64,000 bases of DNA from Chionoecetes opilio (GCA_016584305.1 JACEEZ010020472.1:137501-201500), one strand, 5' to 3'; counted from the stretch's first letter, positions 46,935 to 60,125 are shown. Made by a program: numbers and translations. The notes: generated by a model from the letters alone, not told the origin.

Positions 46935-48240
46935 GAGATGTGTTATGTTATGTGGTAGTTAGTTATGTTATGTAGTAGTAGGTAGTTATGTTATGTAGTA
47001 GTAGGTAGTTATGTTATGTGGTAGTTAGTTATGTTATGTAGTTAGTAGTAAGTTATGTAGTAGTAGGTGTATGTTATGTAGTAGGTAGTAGTTATGTTAT
47101 GTAGTAGTAGTAGTAGTGTTATGTAGTAGTAGGTAGTTAGTTTTGTGGTAGTATATGTTATGTAAGTAGGATAGTTAGTTATGTAGTAGTAGGTAGTTAG
47201 TTATGTTAGTAGTAGGTAGTTATGTTGTATTAGTAGTAGTATGTTTAGTAGGGAGTTAGGTAGTTATGTAGTAGTAGGTAGTTATGTTATGTAGTAGTAG
47301 GTAGTTATGTTATGTAGTAGTAGGTAGTTATGTTATGTAGTAGGTAGTTATGTTATGTAGTAGTAGGTAGTTATGTTATGTAGTAGTAGGTAGTTATGTT
47401 ATGTGGTAGTTAGTTATGTTATGTAGTTAGTAGTAGGTAAAGTTATGTAGTAGTAGGTAGTTATGTTATGTAGTAGTAGGTAGTTATGTTATGTAGTAGT
47501 AGTAGTATGTATGTGTAGTTGTTAGTATGTTAGTAGTTATGTTATGTAGTAGTAGGTAGTTATGTTATGTAGTAGTAGGTTTGTTATGTTATGTAGTAGT
47601 ATGTGTAGTATATGTTATAGTGTAGTATAGTTATGTTATGTATGTAGTAGGGTAGTTTATGTAGTAGTAGGTAGTTATGTTATGTAGTAGTAGGTAGTTA
47701 TGTTATGTAGTAGTAGGTAGTTATGTTATGTAGTAGTAGGTAGTTATGTTATGTAGTAGTAGGTAGTTATGTTATGTAGTAGTAGGTAGTTATGTTATGT
47801 AGTAGTAGGTAGTTATGTTATGTAGTAGTAGGTAGTTATGTGATGTAGTAGTAGGTAGTTATGTGATGTAGTAGTAGGTAGTTATGTTATGTAGTAGTAG
47901 GTAGTTATGTGATGTAGTAGTAGGTAGTTATGTTATGTAGTAGTAGGTAGTTATGTGATGTAGTAGTAGGTAGTTATGTTATGTAGTAGTAGATAGTTAT
48001 GTGATGTAGTAGTAGGTAGTTATGTTATGTAGTAGTAGGTAGTTATGTGATGTAGTAGTAGGTAGTTATGTGATGTAGTAGTAGTAGGTAGTTATGTTAT
48101 GTTATGTAGTAGTAGGTAGTTATGTGATGTAGTAGTAGTAGTAGTTATGTTGTAGTAGGTAGTTATGTGATGTAGTAGTAGGTAGTTATGTTATGTAGTA
48201 GTAGGTAGTTATGTTATGTTATATAGTTATGTAGTGTTAT
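46935..48240. repeat. ~23-bp minisatellite (GTAGTAGTAGGTAGTTATGTTAT)
   Basis: About 1.3 kb of units built on GTAGTAGGTAGTTATGTTAT. The first 700 bp are disordered with many indels, the second half is regular with a TTAT/TGAT alternation, suggesting homogenisation on one side only. Confidence 0.95.
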
Positions 48241-48430
48241 GTGAGAGAGAGTGAGAGGGAAATGTGCAGTAGTGTGAGGCGTGGAAGGCCGAGTGAAAAT
48301 TATGTGATGACAATGAGGGTTGTGTCTTGCTCTAACGTCCGTAAATGGTTAGACGAAAAGTGAAAAAAGATAGAGGCCATTGCTAGATTTTTGTACCGGA
48401 TGGCTGAAAGAAAATATAAAACTACGAATG

Positions 48431-48432
<2 letters not shown>

Positions 48433-48482
<50 letters not shown>
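48433..48482. repeat. (GA)n microsatellite
   Basis: About 25 units with one interruption. Confidence 0.95.
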
Positions 48483-48483
<1 letters not shown>

Positions 48484-48641
48484 CATCAGAGAGCATCGTG
48501 CAGGTAGTAGCTAGGAGAACGAAATAGAGCAATAAGTAGACAGATTATAATAGAGGGAATCTTAAACGTATATAGATGTGGATGTTAGAAAGAATATCAG
48601 GAAAGGTTCTCGAGGTCACTAGTCACTTGTATTACCTTTAA

Positions 48642-48846
48642 CCCCTTCACGCCCAGAACGTAATTTCCATTGTTATTTGGGTACCATTAGATGATTTTTA
48701 GTGACTATAAGCAATATTGTATAGCTATGACCTGCTTAGTATCCTTGTCGACTAGCTAATTTGGTTTATTTAGTTACTTTTCGTTATTTTATGGCTCACA
48801 ACAGACGATTTTTTATAGCAAAGGAAAGATCTGGGCGTGAAAGGTG
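48642..48846. mobile_element. piggyBac-like TTAA MITE, copy 3
   Basis: Flanked by TTAA at 48,638-48,641 and 48,847-48,850; ends CCCCTTCACGCCCAGAA and GGGCGTGAAAGG. Confidence 0.85.
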
Positions 48847-48944
48847 TTAAAGGAAGGTGGCGTCAGCATCAAAGATTATACCATAAACAGAAATACCGGA
48901 GGAAGTGAGAGTTGTAGGAGTAGGAGGAGGAATTTAAAGGCATA

Positions 48945-49145
48945 AAAGGACAGAGAGAGAGAGAGAGAGAGATGAAGGGATAGAAGAGGCAAATAAAGGA
49001 AGAGAGAGATATGAAGGGATAGAAGAGGCAAATAAAGGAAGAGAGAGAGATGAAGGGATAGAAGAGGAAAATAAAGGAAGAGAGAGAGATGAAGGGATAG
49101 AAGAGGCAAATAAAGGAAGAGAGAGATATGAAGGGATAGAAGAGG
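48945..49145. repeat. ~39-bp minisatellite
   Basis: About five units of GATGAAGGGATAGAAGAGGC + AAATAAAGGAAGAGAGAGA. Confidence 0.9.
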
Positions 49146-49441
49146 GAAAGAAATCAAACAAAGGTAACAGGTGATGCGACAGTGACTAGATAGATCACAG
49201 AGAGTATTAGCAGCAAGAGCAGCTAGGATGTAGCAAGAGAATGAGCAAAGATAACAAAATAAAAGGAAACCTAGGTATTCCTTCCCCTTCCTCCTCAGTA
49301 CGTCATGCTCCTCATATGAAACCCCCTTCCTCCTCTCCCCCTTCCTCCCTTCCCCTTCCCCTTCCTCCCCTCCCCCTTCCTCCCTCCCCCTTCCCCCCCT
49401 CCCCCCTCGACACATACTGGGAACCACTACCTCCACACTAG

Positions 49442-49640
49442 TCTTTTTTTTTAACGAGGCGAAAATTCCACTATCTTAAGGTCTCATGCTTAAAATTATG
49501 CCTATGTTTACCTGATGATATGGTTAACTATGATAAAATACAACTGAAATTTAGAAGAACCGTAGTATTCCCTTCTCCTGGCACCAAATATCAGTCAGTA
49601 AGCAGCAAGGGGGCAGGATTTTTCGCCTCGTTAAGAAAAA
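49442..49640. mobile_element. MITE (AACGAGGCGAAAA family), copy 1
   Basis: Ends CTTTTTTTTTTAACGAGGCG and, inverted, TTTCTTAACGAGGCGAAAAA. Second copy at 60,748 with strong identity in between (TCTTAAGGTCTCATGCTTAA). Confidence 0.8.
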
Positions 49641-50268
49641 AAAGAGGATAGACGAGAAAACCACAACAAGATGATGACGGCAGCGCTGACGCCACCCTCA
49701 CGCCACAAACCAAACTCCTGACGCAGCGGGAGAAAGGAGTGTATACTACGTACCCACGCCACGCCACGCCAGGCCACAGCGCGCAGAAAAGACCAACAGG
49801 CCATATTTAGCACAGTCCCAGGAGAGTAGGTGGAGGGGGGAGAGGGGGAAGGAGGGGGTGGGCATTGTGAGCTAAACTTACAGGTGAGCTAACCAGGATA
49901 AAAGGGCGGGGCGAGATAGGTGTACTGTTAGGTCTGTTTACACCTGTTCATACTCACCACCAGCACATCACCACCACTATCGTCATCACCATTCATTCAG
50001 GCCAAGGAAAAAACCCCACTACTATTTTTTTCCCCTCGTCTCCATATGACACACGCGCACACACACACAATCACAAAGAGAAATCAGCTGTGGGCGTCAC
50101 TGCGTTTTTAATTTTCGCATCTTTACTCTCTTAAGTCTTATATTTTTTTCACTCCCATTTCGTCCTCACAGGTGATCAGGCCGCGCTGGGAGTGTTTTGG
50201 GAGTGGGGTTGTAAATCTTGGCGAGGACCTCATACTGTTTTGAAATGGTTTTGGTGCTAGGTTGAGAG

Positions 50269-50306
<38 letters not shown>

Positions 50307-50640
50307 TACTAAGCTGCGTCGGAAATTATATCTCCTTAAGTTTAGATGCTGAACAAGATAGTTTTCTCCTGTCTACCTTGGCCAAGAGAAAGAGAGAGAT
50401 GGGCGAGTTTTCTAAAGGGTGTCAGGACAGGTTAGTAGACGCGTAGTAGTAGTAGACTAAGACAGGACTAGTTAGGTATGGAACTAAACAGGGTCAGACT
50501 AAGGATTTTTGTTCCTTTTTTTCTACTGACCGTACCTGCCCCCCTCCCTTCCCCCTCATCCAATTCCTCACCCTATAGTATAACCAAAGACACTGGTATA
50601 ACTACGAAGTCAACCTCCCCCTCCCCTACACAACGCCTCT
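49641..50640. other. Intergenic, no gene recognised
   Basis: Includes a short GA run (50,275-50,302). Confidence 0.4.
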
Positions 50641-50642
50641 TC

Positions 50643-50765
<123 letters not shown>

Positions 50766-51587
50766 TTCGGGAGACCAATATAAGCATACAATAAAAGCTT
50801 GAGCACGAGGTAGGAGGTGCGGCAAGGAGGACACGGGGGGACGCGGTAGGCAGGCAGTGGGGAAGGAAGGGAGCCAGGACATGAAAGGACACGGCAGGCA
50901 GGGCAAGGCAGGGCAAGGGGGAGGAAGAGGCAGCGTCGGCTAGGCGGGGCTGGGAGTGAATGAACAGCAGCGAACATTTAAGGTAACACTGCCCGGTTGA
51001 CCCATTATGGGGCTAGCGGCTGGCCCATGACTGCACGCACCGCTGTACCCACACGCCCATGACGCGGTAAGCCAGCAACACCTTTATTTTGATCGCAGCC
51101 TTGACCGAATAAGGCTAAAAAGGTGCGCATGTGTGTGTGTGTGTGTGTGTGTGAGTGACTGTACGTACAAGGAAGTCTGTCTCACTCACCATTCCTAGAA
51201 GGACGCCCCCCGTGAATCAGTCTGCGTGCATTACCCGTCTGTGGGCTTCCGGGAATATTACACACACTATCCCGAATTGTTTTGAAATTCTTCCAAGTAA
51301 ATACGCCACCATAGAAAACGGGAGGTGAACGCATGCGCGGTGGTGGTGGCGGGAAGGTTGGTGGCGAGGCAGTGTGGCAGTGGAGCGCAGAGTGTCAGCA
51401 GGCCACCACATACAGTGCCTGAAGTGCCTAGCGTGTCACCCGCCTCCCACGCCCTCGCCTCGCAGTGCCCGCTCGCAACCCAGAGTGAAGTGATACCTCG
51501 CGATCAACAGTGAACCGCATTCGCTGATTACACTCGCATTCACACTCGTGTTCTTCATCGCAATACGTGGATTTATTAACTACAATA

Positions 51588-51626
51588 ATGTCCGAAGATG
51601 AATTCTTGGCATACGCCTTACCCTAG
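51588..51626 (+). CDS. Overlapping upstream ORF (12 codons)
   Basis: MSEDEFLAYALP then TAG, overlapping the following exon start in another frame. Could act as a translational uORF, or be the wrong choice of start. Confidence 0.3.
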   Translation: MSEDEFLAYALP

Positions 51627-51834
51627 CACATCGCAGGACCTACGCCACTACCAGCAACACCTGTACCACCAACAGTCACAACACCAACAACAACAACCAC
51701 CAGCACCACCACCACCACCACCACATCAGCCTCCATACCATTACCACCAGAATTTGCAGCACCCTCAGTTTCAGCAGCTGCAACAACAACACCAACACCA
51801 CCACCAACAACAACAGCAGCAGCAGCAGCAACAG
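51598..51834 (+). CDS. Probable first coding exon, Gln/His/Pro-rich, gene unknown
   Basis: Starts MNSWHTPYPSTSQDLRHYQQ and continues with QH, poly-Pro (PAPPPPPPHQPP) and poly-Gln tracts, ending in nine Gln at a donor GTACTA (51,835). Such N-termini are typical of arthropod transcription factors and RNA-binding regulators, but no domain is present in this exon. The ~250 bp upstream are GC-rich with direct CACTCGCATTCACACTCG repeats, in line with a promoter/5' UTR. The donor is weaker than consensus and continuing exons were not found in the window. Confidence 0.5.
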
Positions 51835-52619
51835 GTACTAAACGGGGTCTTCAAGATGTTACTACGAGAGATCAAAAACTTTTATCAATGTTACTTGTCA
51901 TTACGTGTCTTGTGATGCGATTTTCTTGACACACACACATGTCGTTCCTGAGCAGTTCGTCACATGCGCCTCAATCTCTCCCCTTCCTGGCTTATTAACA
52001 CACCGATCACTCATGTTGACCCACGTGTGTTCTTACTTGGATCACGAATTTTCACGATCACCCTACTGCCTCCTTCAGTAGCGATCACCTCCACCGCCCT
52101 ATACATACAGCACCTTCAGGATTTACTCTTGAATAGCAAATTTACGAGTAACATTGATAGGAATATATTCGATCTTTGCGCTGTTGCTTTTCCGTAGGAG
52201 ATGACAGAAATTAGAATCATGCGGTTTTTGTCACGATTGGTTGATATCACAAGGGTGTTTTGATTTTGAAGATTTCCGTCGTGAAAGTTGCGCAATCGTC
52301 CTTGTGTAATACTGTTTTCCTCCTTGATATTACCATAATGATTGGCGAAGGTCTCTCTCTCTCTCTCTCTCTTTTTTTTTTCTCAGCGTTTCGTGAGCTC
52401 AACAAAATCCTTTTCTGCAAATTTTCCTAAACTCATGACTCCCTTTTTTTTTTCTTTTTTTTTTCTTTTTATACATCATTTCACTTATGAAATGATGAAA
52501 CCTTCCTCAACATCATCACGTTTGAGTTTCTTGAACGTAAGAAAAAAAATATGATTTATTATCTCATGGAACAACACTTTGATTGAACGTGGACCTGTGC
52601 TTTTTTTACGGAAGGACTG
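51835..52619. other. Start of a probable long intron
   Basis: AT-rich with short CT and T runs (52,352-52,382; 52,447-52,472). No coding exon recognised. Confidence 0.4.
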
Positions 52620-52781
52620 TGTGTGTGTATTCATCTAGTTGTATTTTACAGGGCCAGAGCAATGCTCGTGTGGCCCCGTCTCCATATCAACATTTTTATC
52701 ATTCATCCTTATTCCTTAGTGCTTTGTGTTGGCCGAAGCCACCACCCCGGAGAGCAGGTCATAAACCCCGGCTAACACCCG

Positions 52782-52812
<31 letters not shown>
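52620..52812 (-). repeat. SINE-like element between two GT runs
   Basis: Reverse orientation of the family at 2,960 (GGAGACGGGGCCACACGAGC at 52,665-52,684) joined to the block shared with 33,541 (GGTGGCTTCGGCCAACAC). It shows that these two fragments belong to one ~170-bp repeat. Its tail end carries a GT run. Confidence 0.65.
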
Positions 52813-52813
52813 T

Positions 52814-53217
52814 GAACATAAGAAAGTAAGGAAGCTACAAGAGGCCGTGAGACTTACACGAGGTAGTTCCTGTTCTAACTCAACCTATATCCACCTCTCT
52901 TCCCCATCCATGAATTTATCCAGACTCCTTTTAAAGACCCCAATAGACTCTGCATCATGGAGGTAGTATGGGCATACTTCCTCCAAGCTCTGCATTGACC
53001 ACCTGACGACTTAGTCCATTCCAATCATTCGCCACCCTATTTGTGAACCAGTTTCTCCCAATTTCCTTTTTAAATTTACGCTTTTCCAGCTTGAATCCGT
53101 TACTTTTCGTTCTACCCTGCTTACTAACCTTAAGAACTTTTCCTACATCGCCTATATTATATCCCTTTATCCACTTAAAAACTTCTATCAGATCGCCCCT
53201 TACTCTACGCCTCTACG
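52814..53217 (-). mobile_element. CR1/L2-like LINE, ORF2 C-terminal end plus 3' UTR
   Basis: The minus strand from 53,217 reads RRRVRGDLIEVFKWIKGYN, then NGFKLEKRKFKKEIGRNWFT and NRVANDWNGLSRQVVNAE, the conserved post-RT tail of CR1/L2-type non-LTR elements. A small duplication near 52,970 shifts frame before FKRSLDKFMDG. The 3' UTR block and CTTATGTT tail follow. It identifies the short fragments at 28,207, 30,455, 39,417 and 45,748 as 3' ends of the same family. Confidence 0.85.
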
Positions 53218-53598
53218 TGTGTGTCTTACCGGTGCTCGTCTGCCCTTACCTGTGTGATTTAGGACAGGTATGGGCGCTCCCTAGCCTACCTGAAATGAAA
53301 CAGGATAGTGGGTGGGTGGGTGGGTGGAGGGGTGGAAGCTTTCCTGACTCAGCAACGCCCCCCACCCCCACCCACACCTCCACCTCCACCCTGTTGCTAA
53401 GAAGCCTTTCAACCCGCTTGATAAACAATAAGAACTTTGCCAGAAGCGAATGTCATTATTTTGCGCAATTTCTCGAGTCACTATATATATTGTGTGTGTG
53501 TTTTAATTAAGGTTGTGTGAATTTCATTAATAGTCAAATTTTCATGCTTTGGACTTTAACTATGATTAAGATTTGAAGCTTTCGTATTGCGTTCAATG

Positions 53599-53862
<264 letters not shown>

Positions 53863-54063
53863 CATCAAACTGTGACTCACTCGCAACTCACTCTTAACAA
53901 ACTTATAACGTTTAAAAACCACAGTATAACAAAAAAGTGGAGGTAGAGCGATAAGAGAAATAGGAGTGAGAATCGGAAAGGAGGAAGAGTGGATGAGAAA
54001 AAATAAGATTATGATAAACAAAACTGGGAAAGGAATTAATTAAACACGGAAAAGAAGGAAAAT

Positions 54064-54966
54064 TGTGTGGTGGTTGTCGGTTGTGAAAAGTTATGTGGTG
54101 GTGGTGGTGGTTGTTGTCGGTTGTGAGAAGTTATGTGGTGGTGGTGGTGGTTGTTGTCGGTTGTGAGAAGTTATGTGGTGGTGGTGGTGGTTGTTGTCGG
54201 TTGTGAGAAGTTATGTGGTGGTGGTGGTGGTTGTTGTCGGTTGTGAGAAGTTATGTGGTGGTGGTGGTGGTGGTTGTCGGTTGTGAGAAGTTATGTGGTG
54301 GTGGTGGTGGTGGTTGTCGGTTGTGAGAAGTTATGTGGTGGTGGTGGTGGTTGTTGTCGGTTGTGAGAAGTTATGTGGTGGTAGTGGTTGTCGGTTGTGA
54401 GAAGTTATGTGGTGGTGGTGGTTGTCGGTTGTGAGAAGTTATGTGGTGGTGGTGGTGGTTGTGAGAAGTTATGTGGTGGTGGTTGTGAGAAGTTATGTGG
54501 TGGTGGTGGTGGTTGTGAGAAGTTATGTGGTGGTGGTGGTGGTTGTGAGAAGTTATGTGGTGGTGGTGGTGGTTGTCGGTTGTGAGAAGTTATGTGGTGA
54601 TGGTGGTTGTCGGTTGTGAGAAGTTATGTGGTGGTGGTGGTGGTTGTGAGAAGTTATGTGGTGGTGGTGTTGTCGGTTGTGAGAAGTTATGTGGTGGTGG
54701 TGGTTGTCGGTTGTGAAAAGTTATGTGGTGGTGGTTGTGAGAAGTTATGTGGTGGTGGTTGTCGGTTGTGAGAAGTTATGTGGTGGTGGTGGTTGTCGGT
54801 TGTGAGAAGTTATGTGGTGGTGGTGGTTGTCGGTTGTGAGAAGTTATGTGGTGGTGGTGGTGGTTGTCGGTTGTGAGAAGTTATGTGGTGGTGGTGGTTG
54901 TCGGTTGTGAGAAGTTATGTGGTGGTTGTCGGTTGTGAGAAGTTATGTGGTGGTGGTGGTTGTTGT
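54064..54966. repeat. GTGGTGG / TTGTCGGTTGTGAGAAGTTAT minisatellite
   Basis: About 24 units with a variable number of GTG triplets between GAGAAGTTAT blocks. Confidence 0.95.
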
Positions 54967-55152
54967 TATTACAGCAGCAGCTATCAGGCGACCCCCAACC
55001 TTTGTCCCTCCCCTACCCCAACCCCCCAACACCAGCCTTTGTTTCAAGCGGAGGAAACACTCGCCTTATCCCCTCAACCAAAACATCTTCCATAACAAGT
55101 TGGTAGTTGTGATAATATTCCACGCTGTTCTATTGTTCTTCTCTTTCTTTTT

Positions 55153-55777
55153 GAACCCCTTGAGGCCCAGAACGTTGTAATTTAGATAGGCCAATAGATG
55201 AACCCCTTGAGGCCCAGAACGTTGTAATTTAGATAGGCCAATAGATGAACCCCTTGAGGCCCAGAACGTTGTAATTTAGATAGGCCAATAGATGAACCCC
55301 TTGAGGCCCAGAACGTTGTAATTTAGATAGGCCAATAGATGAACCCCTTGAGGCCCAGAACGTTGTAATTTAGATAGGCCAATAGATGAACCCCTTGAGG
55401 CCCAGAACGTTGAATTTAGATAGGCCAATAGATGAACCCCTTGAGGCCCAGAACGTTGTAATTTAGATAGGCCAATAGATGAACCCCTTGAGGCCCAGAA
55501 CGTTGTAATTTAGATAGGCCAATAGATGAACCCCTTGAGGCCCAGAACGTTGTAATTTAGATAGGCCAATAGATGAACCCCTTGAGGCCCAGAACGTTGT
55601 AATTTAGATAGGCCAATAGACGATTTAAATGAGTATAAGCAATATTGAATAGATATGACCTGTTTAGTATCCTTGTCCACTAGCTAAATTGGTATATCAA
55701 GTCACTTTTCGTAATTTTATGGCTAACAACAGACAATTTTATATATTAATGGAAAGATCTGGGCGTGAAAGTGTTAA
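55153..55777. mobile_element. piggyBac-like TTAA MITE, copy 4, with tandemly amplified end
   Basis: The right part (55,600-55,773) is the normal MITE, with TTAA at 55,774-55,777. The left ~47 bp (CCCCTTGAGGCCCAGAACGT + TGTAATTTAGATAGGCCAAT) are repeated about ten times head to tail (55,153-55,620). The terminal repeat of the transposon has become a minisatellite. Confidence 0.9.
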
Positions 55778-55799
55778 TACCACATCCACTATCATCATT

Positions 55800-56270
55800 T
55801 TCGACTTATGTCAACACCACTATTACTACTTTACTCCTGTCACCACCATCGCCATAATGTAATGCTACCACCACCACTACCATCATCACTATCTGGTTAT
55901 TTCAACGCCACTATTACTACTTTACACCTGTCACCACCACACCTACCTTATACTATCATCACGACTTTTATTTACTTACCCACTATTTTATTACTTATTA
56001 CACTACTATTACTACTTTACACCTGTCACCACCACCACTACTATCATCACGATCTGTTTATTACTACTATTTATTACTTATTACACTACTATTACTACTT
56101 TACACCTGTCACCACCACCACTACTATCATCACTATCTACTTATTACTACTATTTATTACTTATTACACTACTATTACTACTTTACACCTGTCACCACCA
56201 CCATCATGTGTAAGGCTAACACCACCACCACCACTACCACCATCGCCACTATACATTATCGTCGCTATCT
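55800..56270. repeat. ACC/TACT-rich degenerate minisatellite
   Basis: Units built on TATTACTACTTTACACCTGT + CACCACCACC; about four to five. Confidence 0.85.
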
Positions 56271-56465
56271 ACAACAGGAAGTTTCAAAGTCGAACTGGTT
56301 GGCCACTTGGCTTGCGAAATCGTAAACACTGACACTCCCGCGCAAAAGGGATTAGCGATAAGGAAGGAATGTGTTGATATGCGGCAGTACACGAGTGTTT
56401 ACTGTTTACATCTATGGACGAAGTGATGGGTGGGACGAAGGGAATGATGAGGTGGAGGTCCTTTT

Positions 56466-56743
<278 letters not shown>

Positions 56744-56929
56744 TGTGTGTGCCAAAGTACCTATTCTTATCCTCTTATGCAATGATAATATGACCCTGGT
56801 GTGTGTGTGTGTGTGTGTAAACGAGACAAGAATACTAATTGTAGTGACGTTGACGGTCATTGACGTTATACTTATCATTATCATTATTATTATTGATAGT
56901 ATGACTTGAGAGAGAGAGAGAGAGGAGAG

Positions 56930-57765
56930 GACGTGTAGGTGTGTTGTGGGAAGGGGGGCGAGTAAGCTTGTTGTGGAGGGGGGGATTTTGTAGGCGTGTG
57001 GTGGGGAGGATTGTGTAGGCGTGTTGTGTGTAGGGCGTGTTGTAGAAGGGGGGGGTTGTGTGTGAGGCGAGTAAGCGTGTTGTGTTGGAGGGGGGGTGCG
57101 TGTAGGCGTGTTGTGGGAGGGGGGTTGTGTAGGCGTGTTGTGGGAGGGAGGATTGTGTAGGCGTGTTGTGGGAGGGAGGATTGTGTAGGCGTGTTGTGGG
57201 AGGCGGGGTTTTGTAGGCGTGTTGTGGGAGCGGGGTTTTGTAGGCGTGTTGTGGGAGGGGGGGTTGTGTAGGCGTGTTGTGGGAGGGGGGGGTTGTGTAG
57301 GCGTGTTGTGGGAGGGGGGGTTGTGTAGGCGTGTTGTGGGAGGGGGGTTGTGTAGGCGTGTTGTGGGAGGGGGGGTGCGTGTAGGCGTGTTGTGGGAGGG
57401 GGGTTGTGTAGGCGTGTTGTGGGAGGGGGGTTGTGTAGGCGTGTTGTGGGAGGGGGGGGTTGTGTAGGCGTGTTGTGGGAGGGGGGGTTGTGTAGGCGTG
57501 TTGTGGGGGGGAGGTGTTGTGGGAGGGGGGGGTTGTGTAGGCGTGTTGTGGGAGGGGGGTTGTGTAGGCGTGTTGTGGGAGGGGGGGTTGTGTAGGCGTG
57601 TTGTGGGAGGGGGGGTTTGTGTAGGCGTGTTGTGGGAGGGGGGGGTTGTGTAGGCGTGTTGTGGGAAGGGGGGTTGTGTAGGCGTGTTGTGGGAGGTGGG
57701 GTTGTGTAGGCGTGTTGTGGGAGGGGGGGTTGTGTAGGCGTGTTGTGTGTGTGGGGGGGGGGGGT
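56930..57765. repeat. ~28-bp G-rich minisatellite
   Basis: About 28 units of GTGTAGGCGTGTTGTGGGAG + GGGGGGTT. The G-strand has many G6-G8 runs. ORFs rich in TTRLHNPP on the minus strand are artefacts of the array. Confidence 0.95.
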
Positions 57766-58098
57766 AGAGTGCCAAGGCTCACGTTTCATAGGAAATCTCG
57801 TTGCCTTGACTCACGCGTGGCAGCGGCTGTGTGGCGGAAACGGGTGGGCGGCGGCGGCGGGGTTAAAGAGAGGCCTTGCTTGTGGATGTTAGTACAGTAC
57901 CCTAGTCCTGCCCCATAGCCCCACCCCCCGCCCCGTCCCGCCACAGACCCCACATCACTATCTCCCTACAGTTTAGTCCATCCACCCCCATCCTCTTTTT
58001 TAAACAGTTATTAATCATACAGATGGCTAAAAAAGTAGATAAGTTTAGGCAGTAAATTTGTAAAGACCCCAAATCACTATCCCCCCTTTTTTTGTTTA
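57766..58098. other. Intergenic, no gene
   Basis: GC-rich at 57,780-57,960, otherwise unremarkable. Confidence 0.4.
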
Positions 58099-58304
58099 CC
58101 CCTTCACGCCCAGATCTTTCCTTTGCTATAAAAAAAAATCAATCGTTGTTAGCCATAGAATTAGAAAAAGTCTTAATATACCGAATTAGTTAGTGGACAA
58201 GGATACTAAGCAGGTCATATCTATAAAATATTGATTATATTCACTAAAAATCGTCTAATGGTACCCAAATTACAATAGAAATGACGTTCTGGGTCTCAAG
58301 GGGG
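58099..58304. mobile_element. piggyBac-like TTAA MITE, copy 5
   Basis: Right flank TTAA (58,305-58,308), left flank TTTA. Ends CCCCTTCACGCCCAGAT and GGGTCTCAAGGGG. Confidence 0.85.
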
Positions 58305-58496
58305 TTAAAGGTAGAACAGTTAAGGCAGTCAATATTCAGAATACAGTTTAGTCTAGTCCTTCCAGCCTCCTCCTCTTATCCCTCCTGCTACCTTTCTTGT
58401 CCTTTTTTGGTTTAACTTTCACGTACTGTATCTTTGTTCCAACCATAATGATCTTTTATTTAGTTTCTTCCAGTTAGAAAAAAAAAAAAAAAAAAG

Positions 58497-58631
<135 letters not shown>

Positions 58632-58639
58632 ACTTCTTT

Positions 58640-59580
58640 ATCCCTTCACTCCTCCCCCCCCCCACCACCACCACTACTCCTTCTCACTTCCTTTCCTGCC
58701 TCCACCACTATTACACCACCACCTGCTACAACATCACCCCCACCATCCTTCCCTTCCCCCACCACAGCAACTCTACCCCCACAACATTCCACCACTACCA
58801 CCAACACACGATAACATTTCCAAAACGCCCCCACCTACGTATCAAGTCTACCCCCTCCTCCCCTCCCCCAGTCTACCCCCTCCTCCCCTCCTAGAGACCC
58901 AACACACCTTGATAATCAAACCAATACTATCAGAGACCATGATTGTGTAGGGGGTTAGAGGGGAGCCACAGGAGGGGGAGGAATGAGTCACCTGCCCCCC
59001 CACCCTCACCCCCACCTGATAAAAATGGGTGGGGGTGACGTCACGTGACCTGCTTTATGCTATATACCCCTCATAGTCACCCCTCCCCCCCCAATGTCCC
59101 CACCCTTACAAGCACCCCCAATATACCCCCCCCCCCATACCCCACTACTACGATGACGCTACCATTGGGGTTTGGACGATGATGTCATGGTGGAGGGAGG
59201 GAGTTGGGGGTTGGTGAAGGGGGGGTGCAAGGACAGGAATAGTGCCTTCCTCACCCCTTTCCCCTTTCCCCCCTCCCTTCACTGGCCCGTCGCCCGCTAC
59301 CCCCACCACCATCACCCCCACTACCCCCCCCCCCCCCATCACCCCCCCTCCCACCCACCCCACCTCTACTACCACCCCCACTACTACCACCACCATCACC
59401 CCCACTACTACCACCCCCATCACCCCCACTACCACCACCCCCATCACCCCCACTACCACCACCCCCACTACTACCACCATCACGCCCACCACCACCACCA
59501 CCACACCCACCCCCACCACCACCGGCCTACACCCCCATCACCCCCACTACCCCCACCACCACCGACCTACACCACGGCTG
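58640..59580. repeat. CCA/CCCCA-rich low-complexity region
   Basis: C-rich plus strand with degenerate CCCCCACTACCACCACC units (59,280-59,575). No gene. Confidence 0.8.
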
Positions 59581-59744
59581 AAAGAAAAAGTGACTAATAA
59601 ACAAAGGAAGGATGAAAGGAGTTGGGTGGAAGGTGTGTATTACTTCTACTAACGAGGAAAAGAGACGATAAAGAGACATAGATTATTGTTTATTGAAGGG
59701 GGAAAACATTAATAAAAGTGTCATTGTACTCTTTACTGCCTTAA

Positions 59745-59943
59745 CCCCTTGAGACCCAGTACGTAATTTCCATTGTAATGTGGGTACCATTAGACGATTT
59801 TTTGTGACTAAGCAATGTTTTATAGCTATGACCTGTTTAGTATCCATGCACACTAACTAATTTGGTATACACAGTTACTTTTCGTTATTTTATGATTAAT
59901 AACAGGATTTTATATAGCCATGGAAAGATCTGGGCGTGAAAGT
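59745..59943. mobile_element. piggyBac-like TTAA MITE, copy 6
   Basis: Left flank TTAA (59,741-59,744). The right end GGGCGTGAAAG runs into a T-run and CT array, so its last bases are lost. Confidence 0.8.
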
Positions 59944-59956
59944 TTTTTTTTTTTTT

Positions 59957-60125
<169 letters not shown>

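Noticed and set aside
55808..56332. 174-residue ORF rich in Tyr/His/Thr
   Set aside because: Product of the ACC/TACT degenerate minisatellite.
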